DNA of 64,000 bases from Anaeromyxobacter diazotrophicus (GTDB lineage Bacteria > Myxococcota > Myxococcia > Myxococcales > Anaeromyxobacteraceae), in assembly GCF_013340205.1 (NCBI RefSeq), contig NZ_BJTG01000010.1, positions 62,001-126,000 on the forward strand, in the 5' to 3' direction. Numbering within the stretch: the first letter of the stretch is position 1; each line of letters begins with the position of its first letter. Below are positions 24,696 to 33,144 of this stretch, in pieces. Position numbers and translations under genes: made by a program. The notes beneath the pieces are model-generated. The model had not been told where the DNA came from. It did not search any database and saw only the letters and a program-made list of their open reading frames with translations.

Positions 24696-25756
24696 GCGAC
24701 CGGCCCCATGAGCGCGCAGCTCGGGGCCGCGGCCCGCAGCGAGCGCAGCACCTCGGCCGCCGGGCGCCGCGGCGTGGGCGCGAGCGCCCGGCCGAACCCG
24801 AGCCGGAAGAGGAGCTGCGGGTGCCCGCGCTCTCCGAGCGCCTGCCGCAGGCCGGCCCGCAGCCGCGGCACCTCCACCGCCTGGCTGAAGTAGGAGGCGG
24901 AGAGCCCGCAGGCGGCCGCCCGCAGGAGCACGCGCTGGAGCGCCCGCCCCGCGGCGACCCAGTCCTGGCCGTGGTCGCGGGCGGTGGAGAGGACGAGGAG
25001 CGCGCGGGTGTGGAGCGCGTAGTGGCGGTCGCGCCGCGTCTCCCCGCTCACGTCCGGCCGCAGGCGCAGGAGCAGCTGGCGCAGCACCGCGGCGGGCTCC
25101 GAGAGGCCCTCCGCGTAGCCGGGCATCCCGTCGCCGGTGGGCGCGCGGCCCTGGCGCGACCAGGCCGCCACCTCCGCCCGGAAGCGCGGGTTCGACCACT
25201 CGATCCGGTCGCCCTCCGCCACCAGCTCCGCCACCGCCGGCCGCGCGGGCGGCTCGACCACGCGCAGCCAGGCCCCGCAGGCCCCGGCGTCGCGGGCCAG
25301 CAGGGCGAGGAGCCCCGGCGGCGGCTCGCGCGCGTCGAAGGCGAGGCGGTTGGTCCGGCGCTCCGGCAACGCCCGGAAGAGCGCCTCGTCGAGCGGCCCC
25401 GCCGAGCACCGCTCCTCGAGCGTGAGCCGGGCGACGAGCGCGTCCTTGCGCACGGCCGGCAGGAGCTCGACGGAGGTGGCGCGGCCGAAGTGGAGCGCCG
25501 CCACCTCGACGTTGTGGAGCGCGGCGCCGCAGGCCATGGCGAGCTCGCGCCCGTCGGGGTCGGCGGCGGGCAGCGCGCGCCGGGCGTCGGCGTACACGCG
25601 CAGCTCCGGCCCCTCGATCTCGAACAGCCAGGGCTGGGTGTTGTGGCGGGAGGGGGCGAGGACGGCGTAGCGGACGAGGTGGGCGAGCAGCTCCGGCGCG
25701 CGCTCGGGCGCGGGGGCCACGCCCCCGGGAACGGCCGCTGTCCGCTGCTCGATCAC
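24677..25756 (-). CDS. Acg-family nitroreductase-like flavoprotein
   Basis: A 359-residue protein of the Acg/nitroreductase superfamily: two nitroreductase-like halves, FMN binding expected. The N-terminal APSRHNTQPWLFE is the family signature, and ALHNVEVAALHFG and FRALPERRTNR are also seen. Acg of Mycobacterium is thought to sequester flavin rather than reduce substrates, so catalytic activity should not be assumed. The start is the GTG at 25754-25756. It converges on the methyltransferase with a 19-bp overlap. Confidence 0.88.
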   Translation of the reverse strand: MIEQRTAAVPGGVAPAPERAPELLAHLVRYAVLAPSRHNTQPWLFEIEGPELRVYADARRALPAADPDGRELAMACGAALHNVEVAALHFGRATSVELLPAVRKDALVARLTLEERCSAGPLDEALFRALPERRTNRLAFDAREPPPGLLALLARDAGACGAWLRVVEPPARPAVAELVAEGDRIEWSNPRFRAEVAAWSRQGRAPTGDGMPGYAEGLSEPAAVLRQLLLRLRPDVSGETRRDRHYALHTRALLVLSTARDHGQDWVAAGRALQRVLLRAAACGLSASYFSQAVEVPRLRAGLRQALGERGHPQLLFRLGFGRALAPTPRRPAAEVLRSLRAAAPSCALMGPVAHALSP

Positions 25757-25877
25757 CGTCTCTCCCCGCCGCGTGAAGTCGAGGCTACGCCGCTGGTGAG
25801 GGCCGGATCAAAGCCCCGCTCGGAGCCCGGACAGCGGCGCGCACCGGTCGGGCGGGCGCGTGCCCCCGGGCTCGGGG

Positions 25878-25883
25878 TACAAC
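25878..25883 (+). promoter_or_regulatory. -10-like box of the CNNM/CBS gene
   Basis: TACAAC ends 6 nt before the GTG at 25890 and supports that start over the in-frame GTG at 25860, which lies upstream of the box. Confidence 0.4.
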
Positions 25884-25889
25884 CGTGGG

Positions 25890-27197
25890 GTGCTGGCCGA
25901 GATCGCCATCCTCGTCGTGCTGATCCTCGCGAACGGGTTCTTCGCGGGGGCGGAGATGGCGGTGGTGGCCGTGCGCCGGGCGCGGCTGGCGACGCTCGTC
26001 GAGGAGCGGCGGCGCGGCGCGCGCGCGGTGGCGGCCCTGCGGCGGGCCCCCGAGCAGTTCCTGGCCACCGTCCAGATCGGGGTGACGGTGGTGGGCGCGA
26101 CCGCCGCCGCGTTCGGCGGCGCCACCCTCGCGGCGCGGCTCACGCCGCTGCTGGCCGGGATCCCCGGGCTCGGCGCCTACGCGCACGACCTGGCCCTCGG
26201 CGCCGTCGTCGCGCTCGTCTCGTTCCTCTCCCTCGTGCTCGGCGAGCTCGTGCCCAAGTCGCTCGCGCTCCGCTCGCCGGAGCCGGTCGCGCTGGCCGTG
26301 GCGCGCCCGCTCCAGGCGCTCTCGGCGCTGGCGCGTCCGCTCGTCTGGCTGCTCACCCGGAGCTCGAACCTGGTGCTCGCCCCGTTCGGCGACCGCACGA
26401 CGTTCACGGAGGCGCGCGTCTCGGTCGAGGAGATCTCGCAGATGGTGGAGGAGGCGACGCGCAGCGGCACGCTCGACGCCAAGTCGGGCGAGATCGCGTC
26501 CCGGGCGCTCGAGTTCGGCGAGCTGACGGCGGGGGACGTCATGGTCCCGCGCAACCGGATGGCCGCCATCCGCCGCGACGCCTCGGAGGAGGAGCTGCGG
26601 CGCGTGCTGCTGGAGGAGGGCCACGGGCGGCTGCCGGTCTACCAGCGCACGCTCGACGACGTGGTCGGCTACCTCGTCGCGCGGGAGGCGCTCGCGCTCG
26701 TCTGGGAGAAGGGCCTCGTCGTCATGGAGGACCTCCTGCGGCCCGCGCACTTCGTGCCGGAGAGCGCGCGGGCGGTGGACGTGCTGCGCGAGATGCAGGC
26801 GCGCCGGCTCCAGCTCAGCATCGTGGTGGACGAGCACGGCGGCGTGGCGGGGCTCGTGACGCTGGAGGACCTGGTGGAGGAGCTCGTCGGCGACATCCTG
26901 GCCGAGACCGAGGTGGTCTCGCCGTGGGCGACCCGCGAGCCGGACGGCCGGGCGCTCCTGCGGGGGGACGCGCCGCTGCGCGAGGTGAACCGGGAGCTCG
27001 ACCTCGCGCTGCCGGAGGGTGACGGGTACTCCACGGTCGCGGGGCTCTGCATCGCCCTCGCGGGCGGCATCCCGGCCGCCGGCGCGCGCTTCGCGCTGCC
27101 CGACGGCGCGGCGCTGGAGGTGGTGGAGGCGACCGCGCGCCAGGTCAGGCGCGTGCGCGTCACGCCGCCCCCGCGGCAGCGGGCGCGGGAGGACTAG
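25890..27197 (+). CDS. CNNM/HlyC-CorC family membrane protein with CBS domains
   Basis: A 435-residue membrane protein. An N-terminal DUF21/CNNM region (about 1-180) has several helices and the marks ILANGFFAGAEMAVV and VLGELVPKSLALR. Two CBS domains follow (from about 205), with DVMVPRN and VVDEHGGVAGLVTLEDLVEELVGDI. A CorC_HlyC domain completes the C-terminus. The family is linked to Mg2+/Co2+ homeostasis; the older name haemolysin is misleading. I chose the GTG at 25890 because of the box 6 nt upstream. Its TAG is shared as CTAG with the convergent gene. Confidence 0.9.
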   Translation: MLAEIAILVVLILANGFFAGAEMAVVAVRRARLATLVEERRRGARAVAALRRAPEQFLATVQIGVTVVGATAAAFGGATLAARLTPLLAGIPGLGAYAHDLALGAVVALVSFLSLVLGELVPKSLALRSPEPVALAVARPLQALSALARPLVWLLTRSSNLVLAPFGDRTTFTEARVSVEEISQMVEEATRSGTLDAKSGEIASRALEFGELTAGDVMVPRNRMAAIRRDASEEELRRVLLEEGHGRLPVYQRTLDDVVGYLVAREALALVWEKGLVVMEDLLRPAHFVPESARAVDVLREMQARRLQLSIVVDEHGGVAGLVTLEDLVEELVGDILAETEVVSPWATREPDGRALLRGDAPLREVNRELDLALPEGDGYSTVAGLCIALAGGIPAAGARFALPDGAALEVVEATARQVRRVRVTPPPRQRARED

Positions 27198-27709
27198 AGG
27201 CTCCGCGGCCCGTCCTGCGGGATGGGGAAGGCGGGCAGCGGGAAGGCGTGCGGGTTCGCCGGCGGCTCCGCGTGGAACGCGGGCCCGCCCTCCGGCGCGC
27301 AGCCGAAGGCGCTCCGCATCCGGCCCACCAGCTCGGACAGGTGCGAGGGCTCGGCCTCGGCGCCGGCGCCGAACGACCGCGCCACCTCGGGATCCTGCAG
27401 CATGCCGGGCGTCGTCATGTGCTCGCAGACGTACGAGGGCGTGAGGCACTGCTGGCGCATGGCGCGGTGCCACTCCACCCAGTTCGTCGGCTCGCAGCGG
27501 TCCGGCTGGAGGTGCCGGAGGAGCGGCCACGCCAGCACCGGCGCGGCGGCGAGCAGGGCGGCGAGGAGCCCGATGCTCGCCACGAGCCGCCGCCGCGTCC
27601 TCCGCTCCGGCCCGCCCGAGGCGGTGGCGGCCGGCAGGTCGCTGCGGCAGTGCTTGCACCGGATCGCGGCGTCCTGGATCTCCTCCGCGCAGTAGGGGCA
27701 GAGCTTCAT
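27194..27709 (-). CDS. membrane-anchored zinc-ribbon protein of unknown function
   Basis: A 171-residue protein. An N-terminal zinc ribbon (CPYCAEEI and CKHC, residues 4-21) is followed by a basic stretch and one transmembrane helix (about 42-63). The extracytoplasmic C-terminal domain has several Cys and Trp (NWVEWHRAMRQQCLTP and YVCEHM), perhaps disulfide-bonded, and ends in a Pro-rich tail. A GAGGAGG ribbon precedes the ATG within a hairpin. I know no function; the ribbon-plus-helix architecture is common in small bacterial sensors. Confidence 0.78.
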   Translation of the reverse strand: MKLCPYCAEEIQDAAIRCKHCRSDLPAATASGGPERRTRRRLVASIGLLAALLAAAPVLAWPLLRHLQPDRCEPTNWVEWHRAMRQQCLTPSYVCEHMTTPGMLQDPEVARSFGAGAEAEPSHLSELVGRMRSAFGCAPEGGPAFHAEPPANPHAFPLPAFPIPQDGPRSL

Positions 27710-27745
27710 GCGGAGCCTCCTCGTTCATCGACTTCACGGCTCCGC
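27710..27745 (-). promoter_or_regulatory. hairpin abutting the start codon of the zinc-ribbon gene
   Basis: On the minus strand GCGGAGCC (27738-27745) pairs perfectly with GGCTCCGC (27710-27717) across a 20-nt loop. The right arm touches the ATG, and the GAGGAGG ribosome-binding site lies at the loop/stem boundary. Such a leader hairpin could limit translation; this is inferred from sequence only. Confidence 0.35.
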
Positions 27746-27843
27746 TTTCATGTAAGCCTCGCCGCGCCGCCGTGCTCGCCGCCTCGGTGGGCGGGCGGGA
27801 GAGCACCCGCGCGGGCTTCCGGCGGCGCCGGCGGCGCCGGCCG

Positions 27844-29646
27844 TCACGCCCGGAAGCGGCGCCGCGCGCCGGCGCGAACCAGGCGCACCAGCTCGCGCTC
27901 GCTCACCCCTGCGGAGGGCGCGCAGGCGAGCCGGAGGCGAGCGCCCTCGGGCACGCGCGCCCCGGCCGCGAGCGGCGCGCGGCCGGCGAGCACGTGGAGC
28001 GCGCCGCGCGGCAGCGCGATGCCGTGGGGCGCGAGGCACAGCTCGGTCGCGCGCCGGACGAGCGCGCGCGCGGTGAGGCGCGCCCGCTCGGCGGGGAGCA
28101 TCTGGAACGCCAGGGTCGCGCCGTCGAGGCGGACCTCCTGCTCGGCGACGAGCCCGCAGGCCACCGCCGCCGGCCCGAGCGCGGCCACGCCCTCCGGCGG
28201 CCCGTAGACGAAGAAGCTCCGCAGGATCGCCGCGCAGCGAGGGCAGGCGAGCCCGTGGACGTCCTCGATGCCGCGGACGCGGAGCAGGTGGACGGCGTAG
28301 ACGCTCTCGCCGCAGGCGCGGCACGCCTCGCGCGGCCCGAGCGCCACCAGCACGCGCGCCGCGAGCGCCCTCACCCCCTCGTCGGCGAGCGCCGCGCGGA
28401 CGCCCGCGGCGAGGTCGGGCGCGGCGAGCTGGAGCCCGGCGGCGATCCCCTCGCCGCGCTCGCGCAGGCCCACCTCCACGGCGCGCGGCGGCTCGGCGAG
28501 GGCGGTGGCCAGGTCGGGGGCGCCGGTCCACCCGGCGCAGAGCGCCTCCCACCGGGCCGCGAGCTCCGCCGCCTCCTCCAGCGGCGCCGGGGGCCGACCC
28601 GCCTCTTCGGCCAGCCAGGCGAGGAGCGTGAGCGCCGCCTGCCACGGCGCCGGCCCGCGCGCCTCCTCGGCGAGCCGCTCCGCGAGCGCGCGCGCGCCCG
28701 AGGTGAGCGCGCGCCCCGCCCCGGCCGCTTCCCGGACGAGCGGGCTGGCGGCCGCCCGGCCGCCCGTCTTGGCCAGCTCCTTCTCCAGCAGCCGGGCGGC
28801 CAGCGCCAGCGCGTCGAGCCGCGGGAGGGCCGCCGCCCGCAGCGCAGCGGCCTGCTCGCGCGCGAGCTGGGCCGCCTCGGCCAGCGCGTCGCCGCCCGCT
28901 TCCCGCCGCCGCGCCGCGTCGGCGCGGAGCCGCGCCTCGGTCGAGCGCTCGAGCTGCGCGCGGGCGCCCGCGAGCCGCGCCAGCGCCGCCTCCATCGCGC
29001 CGGTGCGCCGCGCCAGGTGCGCGAGCCGCGCCCGGTCGTCGAGCTCGGCGAGCGGCCCCGGCTCACCGGCGCCGAGCCGCTCGGCGAGCAGCTCCAGCGC
29101 CACCCGGTCCCGGCGCCGCCAGGCCTCGTTCGCCTTCGCCATGAGGTCCGAGCGGCGCTGCCGCTCGGCGGGGCCGCCGCGGGCCAGGTCGGGGTGGAGG
29201 AGCCGCGCCAGGCGCCGGTAGAGGGTCTTGAGGTCCTCGGGCGCGGCGTCGGGCCCCGGCGGCGCGCGCGGCGCGGCCCGGCGCTCCTCGTCCCGCGCCC
29301 CGGCGCGAGCGCGTGCCCGCCGGGCCGCCTGCGGGCGCGGCGGCGCGGTCCGGCGATCCGCCGCCGGCTCGCCGTCGCGCGCGAGCCCGGTCAGGCGCGC
29401 GAGCTCGTCCAGGAGCCGCTGCAGCCTCCGCCCGAGGCGCTGCGCGCGCTCGAGCTCGGCGAAGGCGGCCTCGGTCGCCTCGCGCCAGCTCGCCTCGAAG
29501 GCGGAGAGCTCCCGGGCCAGGAGCTCGACGGCGGCCTCGGCCGCGACCACCTCCGCGACCACCCCGGCCAGCCGCTGCTCGGCCGCGAGGACGAGCGGCG
29601 ACGGGGGGTCGCACGGGCGGAGGACGATCGCGCAGGAGGGCGCCAC
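27844..29646 (-). CDS. J-domain and zinc-finger coiled-coil protein of unknown function
   Basis: A 600-residue Ala/Arg/Glu-rich protein. A helical N-terminus (to about 95) and a basic Pro/Ala linker are followed by a J-domain-like segment (LKTLYRRLARLLHPDLA, near residue 140) with the HPD motif of Hsp40 proteins. A long predicted coiled-coil region follows (about 190-400). A CRAC/CPRC zinc knuckle lies near 445-475, and the C-terminus is basic. It may recruit a DnaK-type chaperone to a specific client. It starts 9 bp after the Lgt-like gene, probably in one transcript with it. GTG at 29644-29646. Confidence 0.72.
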   Translation of the reverse strand: MAPSCAIVLRPCDPPSPLVLAAEQRLAGVVAEVVAAEAAVELLARELSAFEASWREATEAAFAELERAQRLGRRLQRLLDELARLTGLARDGEPAADRRTAPPRPQAARRARARAGARDEERRAAPRAPPGPDAAPEDLKTLYRRLARLLHPDLARGGPAERQRRSDLMAKANEAWRRRDRVALELLAERLGAGEPGPLAELDDRARLAHLARRTGAMEAALARLAGARAQLERSTEARLRADAARRREAGGDALAEAAQLAREQAAALRAAALPRLDALALAARLLEKELAKTGGRAAASPLVREAAGAGRALTSGARALAERLAEEARGPAPWQAALTLLAWLAEEAGRPPAPLEEAAELAARWEALCAGWTGAPDLATALAEPPRAVEVGLRERGEGIAAGLQLAAPDLAAGVRAALADEGVRALAARVLVALGPREACRACGESVYAVHLLRVRGIEDVHGLACPRCAAILRSFFVYGPPEGVAALGPAAVACGLVAEQEVRLDGATLAFQMLPAERARLTARALVRRATELCLAPHGIALPRGALHVLAGRAPLAAGARVPEGARLRLACAPSAGVSERELVRLVRAGARRRFRA

Positions 29647-29655
29647 CCCTCCCTT

Positions 29656-30426
29656 CTACTGCCGGACCGTGCGGAGCTTCCAGAGGCCGTACGCCCACAG
29701 CGCGAAGCAGAAGTACTGCGCCGGGGTGAGCCCGAGGTAGCGCGCGTCGGCGTAGGGCACGTCGGTGGCGCGGAGGAAGTCGAAGAGGAAGCGGCTCGTG
29801 CCGTACATCAGCGCGAGCAGCGCCAGGAGGCGCCCGCGCAGGAGCCCGCGCCGGTCGAGCGCGAAGAGGATGGCCGCGAAGGCGAAGAGCGCCAGGGCGT
29901 CGTAGAGCCCCAGGTCGTGCCGGGTGCCGCTGAAGCCGAGGGTGTAGGCCGCTTCGGGAGGGAAGCGCACCGCGAGCGGGAAGCTGGTGAGGACGCCGGG
30001 GTGGTCGTGGATGACGAAGCAGCCGACGCGCGCGATGCCCCACCCCGGCGCGATCCCCAGCGCCAGCGCGTCGGCGTAGGTGTCGAAGCGGATGGGGCGC
30101 CGGCCGAAGAAGACCATCGCCGCCAGCACGCCGCCGAGCAGCCCTCCGAACGAGGAGAGCCCCTCCCAGAAGTAGAGGACGCGGCGCCAGTCGTGGAGCT
30201 CCTCCGGGTGGTAGAGGACGAGGTGCACCACGTGCCCCATGATCACGCCGGCCGCCACGCCCCACACCGCGAAGTCGGAGAGCGGCTGCGGGTCGAGCTT
30301 GCGGCGGGCGGCCTCGCTCACCGCGATGCGGGCGGCGGCGTAGACGCCCAGCGCGGCGAAGAGGCCGAACGCCTGGAGCGTGAACGGGCCGAGGTGGACG
30401 GTGGGGAGCTCGAAGTAGGGGATCAC
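29656..30426 (-). CDS. prolipoprotein diacylglyceryl transferase-like protein with altered active site
   Basis: A 256-residue membrane protein with seven predicted helices and the Lgt start pattern (VIPYFELPTVHLGPFTLQAF), clearly related to Lgt, which lipidates the lipobox Cys of prolipoproteins. Key E. coli residues differ. The conserved His103 in SFHGGL is replaced (SSFGGLLGG), and RIGNFxNGE reads RVGCFVIHDH, so Asn146 is also lost while Arg143 is kept. It may be a divergent Lgt or a paralogue with another acyl donor or target. GTG start at 30424-30426. The downstream J-domain gene is 9 bp away. Confidence 0.8.
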   Translation of the reverse strand: MIPYFELPTVHLGPFTLQAFGLFAALGVYAAARIAVSEAARRKLDPQPLSDFAVWGVAAGVIMGHVVHLVLYHPEELHDWRRVLYFWEGLSSFGGLLGGVLAAMVFFGRRPIRFDTYADALALGIAPGWGIARVGCFVIHDHPGVLTSFPLAVRFPPEAAYTLGFSGTRHDLGLYDALALFAFAAILFALDRRGLLRGRLLALLALMYGTSRFLFDFLRATDVPYADARYLGLTPAQYFCFALWAYGLWKLRTVRQ

Positions 30427-30490
30427 GGCGCCGCGGAGTATCGGGCCGCCCGCCCCCGCCAGCAAGGGAAAGCGCGCGGCGGGCCCGGCC

Positions 30491-31180
30491 TCAGGCGCCC
30501 TGGGCCGCGCCGCCCCACGAGAGCGCGAAGCTCTCGCCGTCGATCCCGGTCACCCGGTCGAAGACGGCGCCCCCGAGCGCGGAGAGCGCGAAGCGGGCGC
30601 GCGCGAGGCGGGCGCGGGTGAAGTCGGCGCCGGGCAGCCAGGAGAGGAAGAAGCTCGCGCCCTCGACCTTGGCCGAGGTGAGGTCCGCGCCGGCGAGCGA
30701 GCAGAGGAGGAGCTTCGCGCCGGCGAGGCTGGCGCGGGAGAGGTCGGCCCCGGCCAGCGACACCGCCGCCAGCCGCCCCTCCGCCAGATCGGCGCGCGCG
30801 AGCTGCGCCTCGGTGAAGGCGCAGGCGGCGAGGCGCACCTCGCGGAGCTGCGCCCCCTCGAGCTCCGCGCCGCGCAGGTCGCACAGCGCCAGCCGCGCCC
30901 CGCCGAGCTTGGCGCCGGCGAGCCGCGCGCCGCGCAGGTCGCAGGCGAGGAGCCTCGCGCCGGTGAGGTCGGCGCCGGTGAGGTCCGCGCCGCGGAGGGC
31001 CCGGCCGCGCAGCGCGAGGCCGGTGAGGTCGGCGCCGGCCAGATCCGCGCCGTCGAGCGCGTGCTCGGCCTGCGCCAGGGCGCGCCCGCCGGCGCCGGGG
31101 CGGCTCCGGGCGAGGGCGGTGGTGCTGGCGGGGGGGCGGGTCGCCGGACGGCGACGGCGGGGAGCGCGGGGCTTGGCCAT
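30491..31180 (-). CDS. pentapeptide-repeat protein
   Basis: A 229-residue protein. After a basic N-terminal tail (about 40 residues) come roughly thirty tandem A(D/N/K)LXX-type pentapeptides ([20 protein letters not shown] and so on). They should fold as a right-handed quadrilateral beta-helix. Family members range from DNA mimics that protect gyrase (Qnr, MfpA) to proteins of no known role. No catalytic site is visible, and the faces contain many Arg, which argues against a simple DNA mimic. A TAAGCC hexamer lies 6 nt before the ATG. Confidence 0.88.
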   Translation of the reverse strand: MAKPRAPRRRRPATRPPASTTALARSRPGAGGRALAQAEHALDGADLAGADLTGLALRGRALRGADLTGADLTGARLLACDLRGARLAGAKLGGARLALCDLRGAELEGAQLREVRLAACAFTEAQLARADLAEGRLAAVSLAGADLSRASLAGAKLLLCSLAGADLTSAKVEGASFFLSWLPGADFTRARLARARFALSALGGAVFDRVTGIDGESFALSWGGAAQGA

Positions 31181-31282
31181 GGCCTCGGCTTAGCGCGCCG
31201 CGGCGCGTCGCGCGGGCGGTCCGGCGCCGCCGCCCCGGGCGGGGCTCCCGGCGCAGGCCCCCGGCGGAGCCCCGGCCGCTGC

Positions 31283-31288
31283 TATGCT
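31283..31288 (+). promoter_or_regulatory. -10-like box of the cNMP/CBS/nucleotidyltransferase gene
   Basis: TATGCT lies 12 nt before the ATG at 31301; the transcript leader would be about five nucleotides. Confidence 0.35.
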
Positions 31289-31300
31289 CCCCCGGCCACC

Positions 31301-33100
31301 ATGGCCGCGCTCGACCCGATCGCCTTCCTGCGGGCGACCCGCCCCTTCGGCGATCTGCCGGCGCCGCTCTTCGAGCGCGCCGCCGGCTCGCTCGAGATCG
31401 CCTACTTCCCGGCGGGGGCGCGCCTCGCGGCGAGCGGCACCGTCCCGCTCGCCCACCTCTACGTCATCCGCAAGGGCGCGGTCCGCATCGAGCGCGACGG
31501 GCAGATGTTGCAGCTGCTCGAGGAGGGGGAGATCTTCGGCTACACCTCCCTCATCACCGGCAAGGCGACGCTCGACGTACAGGTGGAGGAGGACCTGCTG
31601 GCGTACCGCCTCCCCGGCGCCGTGTTCCACGAGCTCCTGACCGACGCGCGCTTCGCGAGCCACTTCGCGAGCGGGCTGGCCGAGCGGCTCAAGCACAGCC
31701 TGGAGCGGGCGCAGGTGGTGACCGCCTCGGCCGACCTGGGCGCGGCGGTCGAGACGCTGGTGCGCCGGCCGCCGGTGCGGGTGGGCGCCGGCGCCACGGT
31801 GGGCGAGGCGGCGCGCGTCATGCGCGAGCACCACGTCACCTCGGTCCTGGTGGAGACGGCGCCGCCGGGGATCGTCACCGACCGCGACTTCCGCAACAAG
31901 GTGCTGGCCGAGGGGCTCGGGCCCGACACGCCGGTGACGCGGGTCTACTCGGCGCCGCTCCGCACCGTCCCCGAGAAGACCGCCGTCTACGAGGCGTGGC
32001 AGATCCTGCTCGACACCGGGGTGCACCACCTGCCCATCGCGCGCGGCGGCGAGATCCTGGGCGTGCTCACCTCGAGCGACCTCCTCCGCTCGGCGGCGCA
32101 GGGACCGCCGGCGGTGCTGCGCTCGGTGGAGCGGCTCGGCTCGCGCGAGGCGCTCCCCGGCTACGGCGGGCGCGTGAGCGAGATGGCCTCGTCGCTCCTC
32201 GCCGGCGGCCTCGACGCGACCGTCATCGCGGGGTTCGTGGCGCGGCTCAACGACGCGCTGCTCACCCGCATCCTGCGCTGGGCCGAGGCGGAGCTCGGCC
32301 CGCCGCCCGCGCCGTACGCCTGGATCGCGTTCGGCTCCGAGGGGCGGATGGAGCAGACGCTCCTCACCGACCAGGACAACGCGCTCGTCCACGGCGGCGA
32401 CGCGAGCTGCGAGCCGTACTTCGCCGCGCTGGCGGAGCGCGCCAACACCGACCTCGAGGCGGCCGGCTTCCCGCGCTGCCCCGGCGGCTACATGGCGCGG
32501 GAGCACCACGCGCCCCTGCCGGAGTGGGAGGCGCGCTTCCGGGGCTGGATCGACGACCCGAAGCCGCAGGCGCTCCTGCAGGCCGCGATCTTCTTCGACT
32601 TCCGCAAGGTGCACGGCGCGCTCGATCTCGGGCCGCTCGAGGCGGTGCTGGCGCGGGCGAGCAAGGCGCGTGTCTTCCTGGCCTGCATGGCCAAGGCGGC
32701 GCTCGAGTTCCGGCCCCCGCCCTCCCTGCTCATGCGCCTGCGCGGCGAGGAGGTGGACCTCAAGCTGCACGGCATCTCGCCCATCGTCTTCCTGGCGCGG
32801 CCGTACGCGCTCGAGGTGGGCTCGACGGCGCGCAACACGCTGGCGCGTCTCGACGCGGTGGTGGCGGCCGGGCTCATCGGCGAGGACGTGCGCGCGACGC
32901 TGCGCGAGGCCTACCGGTTCCTCCTGGGGCTCCGGCTGCGCGAGCAGGCGCGGATGCTGGCCGAGGGGAAGCCGCCGGTGAACCGCGTCTCCCTCTCGGC
33001 GCTGTCGTCGATCGAGCGCAGCCGACTCAAGGACTCGCTGCGGGCGATCCGCGACTGGCAGGACACCGCCGCCTACCACTTCAAGACGGATTTGTTCTGA
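31301..33100 (+). CDS. cNMP-binding, CBS and DUF294 nucleotidyltransferase-like protein
   Basis: A 599-residue cytoplasmic protein in three parts. There is a cyclic-nucleotide-binding domain (about 10-130), two CBS motifs (about 150-265), and a DUF294 nucleotidyltransferase with GSEGRMEQTLLTDQDN near residue 345 plus its C-terminal partner domain. The architecture suggests allosteric control by an adenine nucleotide of a nucleotidyl or protein-modifying activity similar to GlnD; the target is unknown. The next gene is a DEDDh exonuclease 44 bp downstream, a pairing I recall from other proteobacteria. Confidence 0.9.
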   Translation: MAALDPIAFLRATRPFGDLPAPLFERAAGSLEIAYFPAGARLAASGTVPLAHLYVIRKGAVRIERDGQMLQLLEEGEIFGYTSLITGKATLDVQVEEDLLAYRLPGAVFHELLTDARFASHFASGLAERLKHSLERAQVVTASADLGAAVETLVRRPPVRVGAGATVGEAARVMREHHVTSVLVETAPPGIVTDRDFRNKVLAEGLGPDTPVTRVYSAPLRTVPEKTAVYEAWQILLDTGVHHLPIARGGEILGVLTSSDLLRSAAQGPPAVLRSVERLGSREALPGYGGRVSEMASSLLAGGLDATVIAGFVARLNDALLTRILRWAEAELGPPPAPYAWIAFGSEGRMEQTLLTDQDNALVHGGDASCEPYFAALAERANTDLEAAGFPRCPGGYMAREHHAPLPEWEARFRGWIDDPKPQALLQAAIFFDFRKVHGALDLGPLEAVLARASKARVFLACMAKAALEFRPPPSLLMRLRGEEVDLKLHGISPIVFLARPYALEVGSTARNTLARLDAVVAAGLIGEDVRATLREAYRFLLGLRLREQARMLAEGKPPVNRVSLSALSSIERSRLKDSLRAIRDWQDTAAYHFKTDLF

Positions 33101-33144
33101 TGAGCCGCGCGCGGGGAGCGTGGAGCGGGGTCGCTCGCTGACGC

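Noticed and set aside
30491-31180. Tandem DNA repeats suggesting a CRISPR array or minisatellite
   Set aside because: The periodicity is 15 bp and translates to pentapeptide repeats in one open frame.
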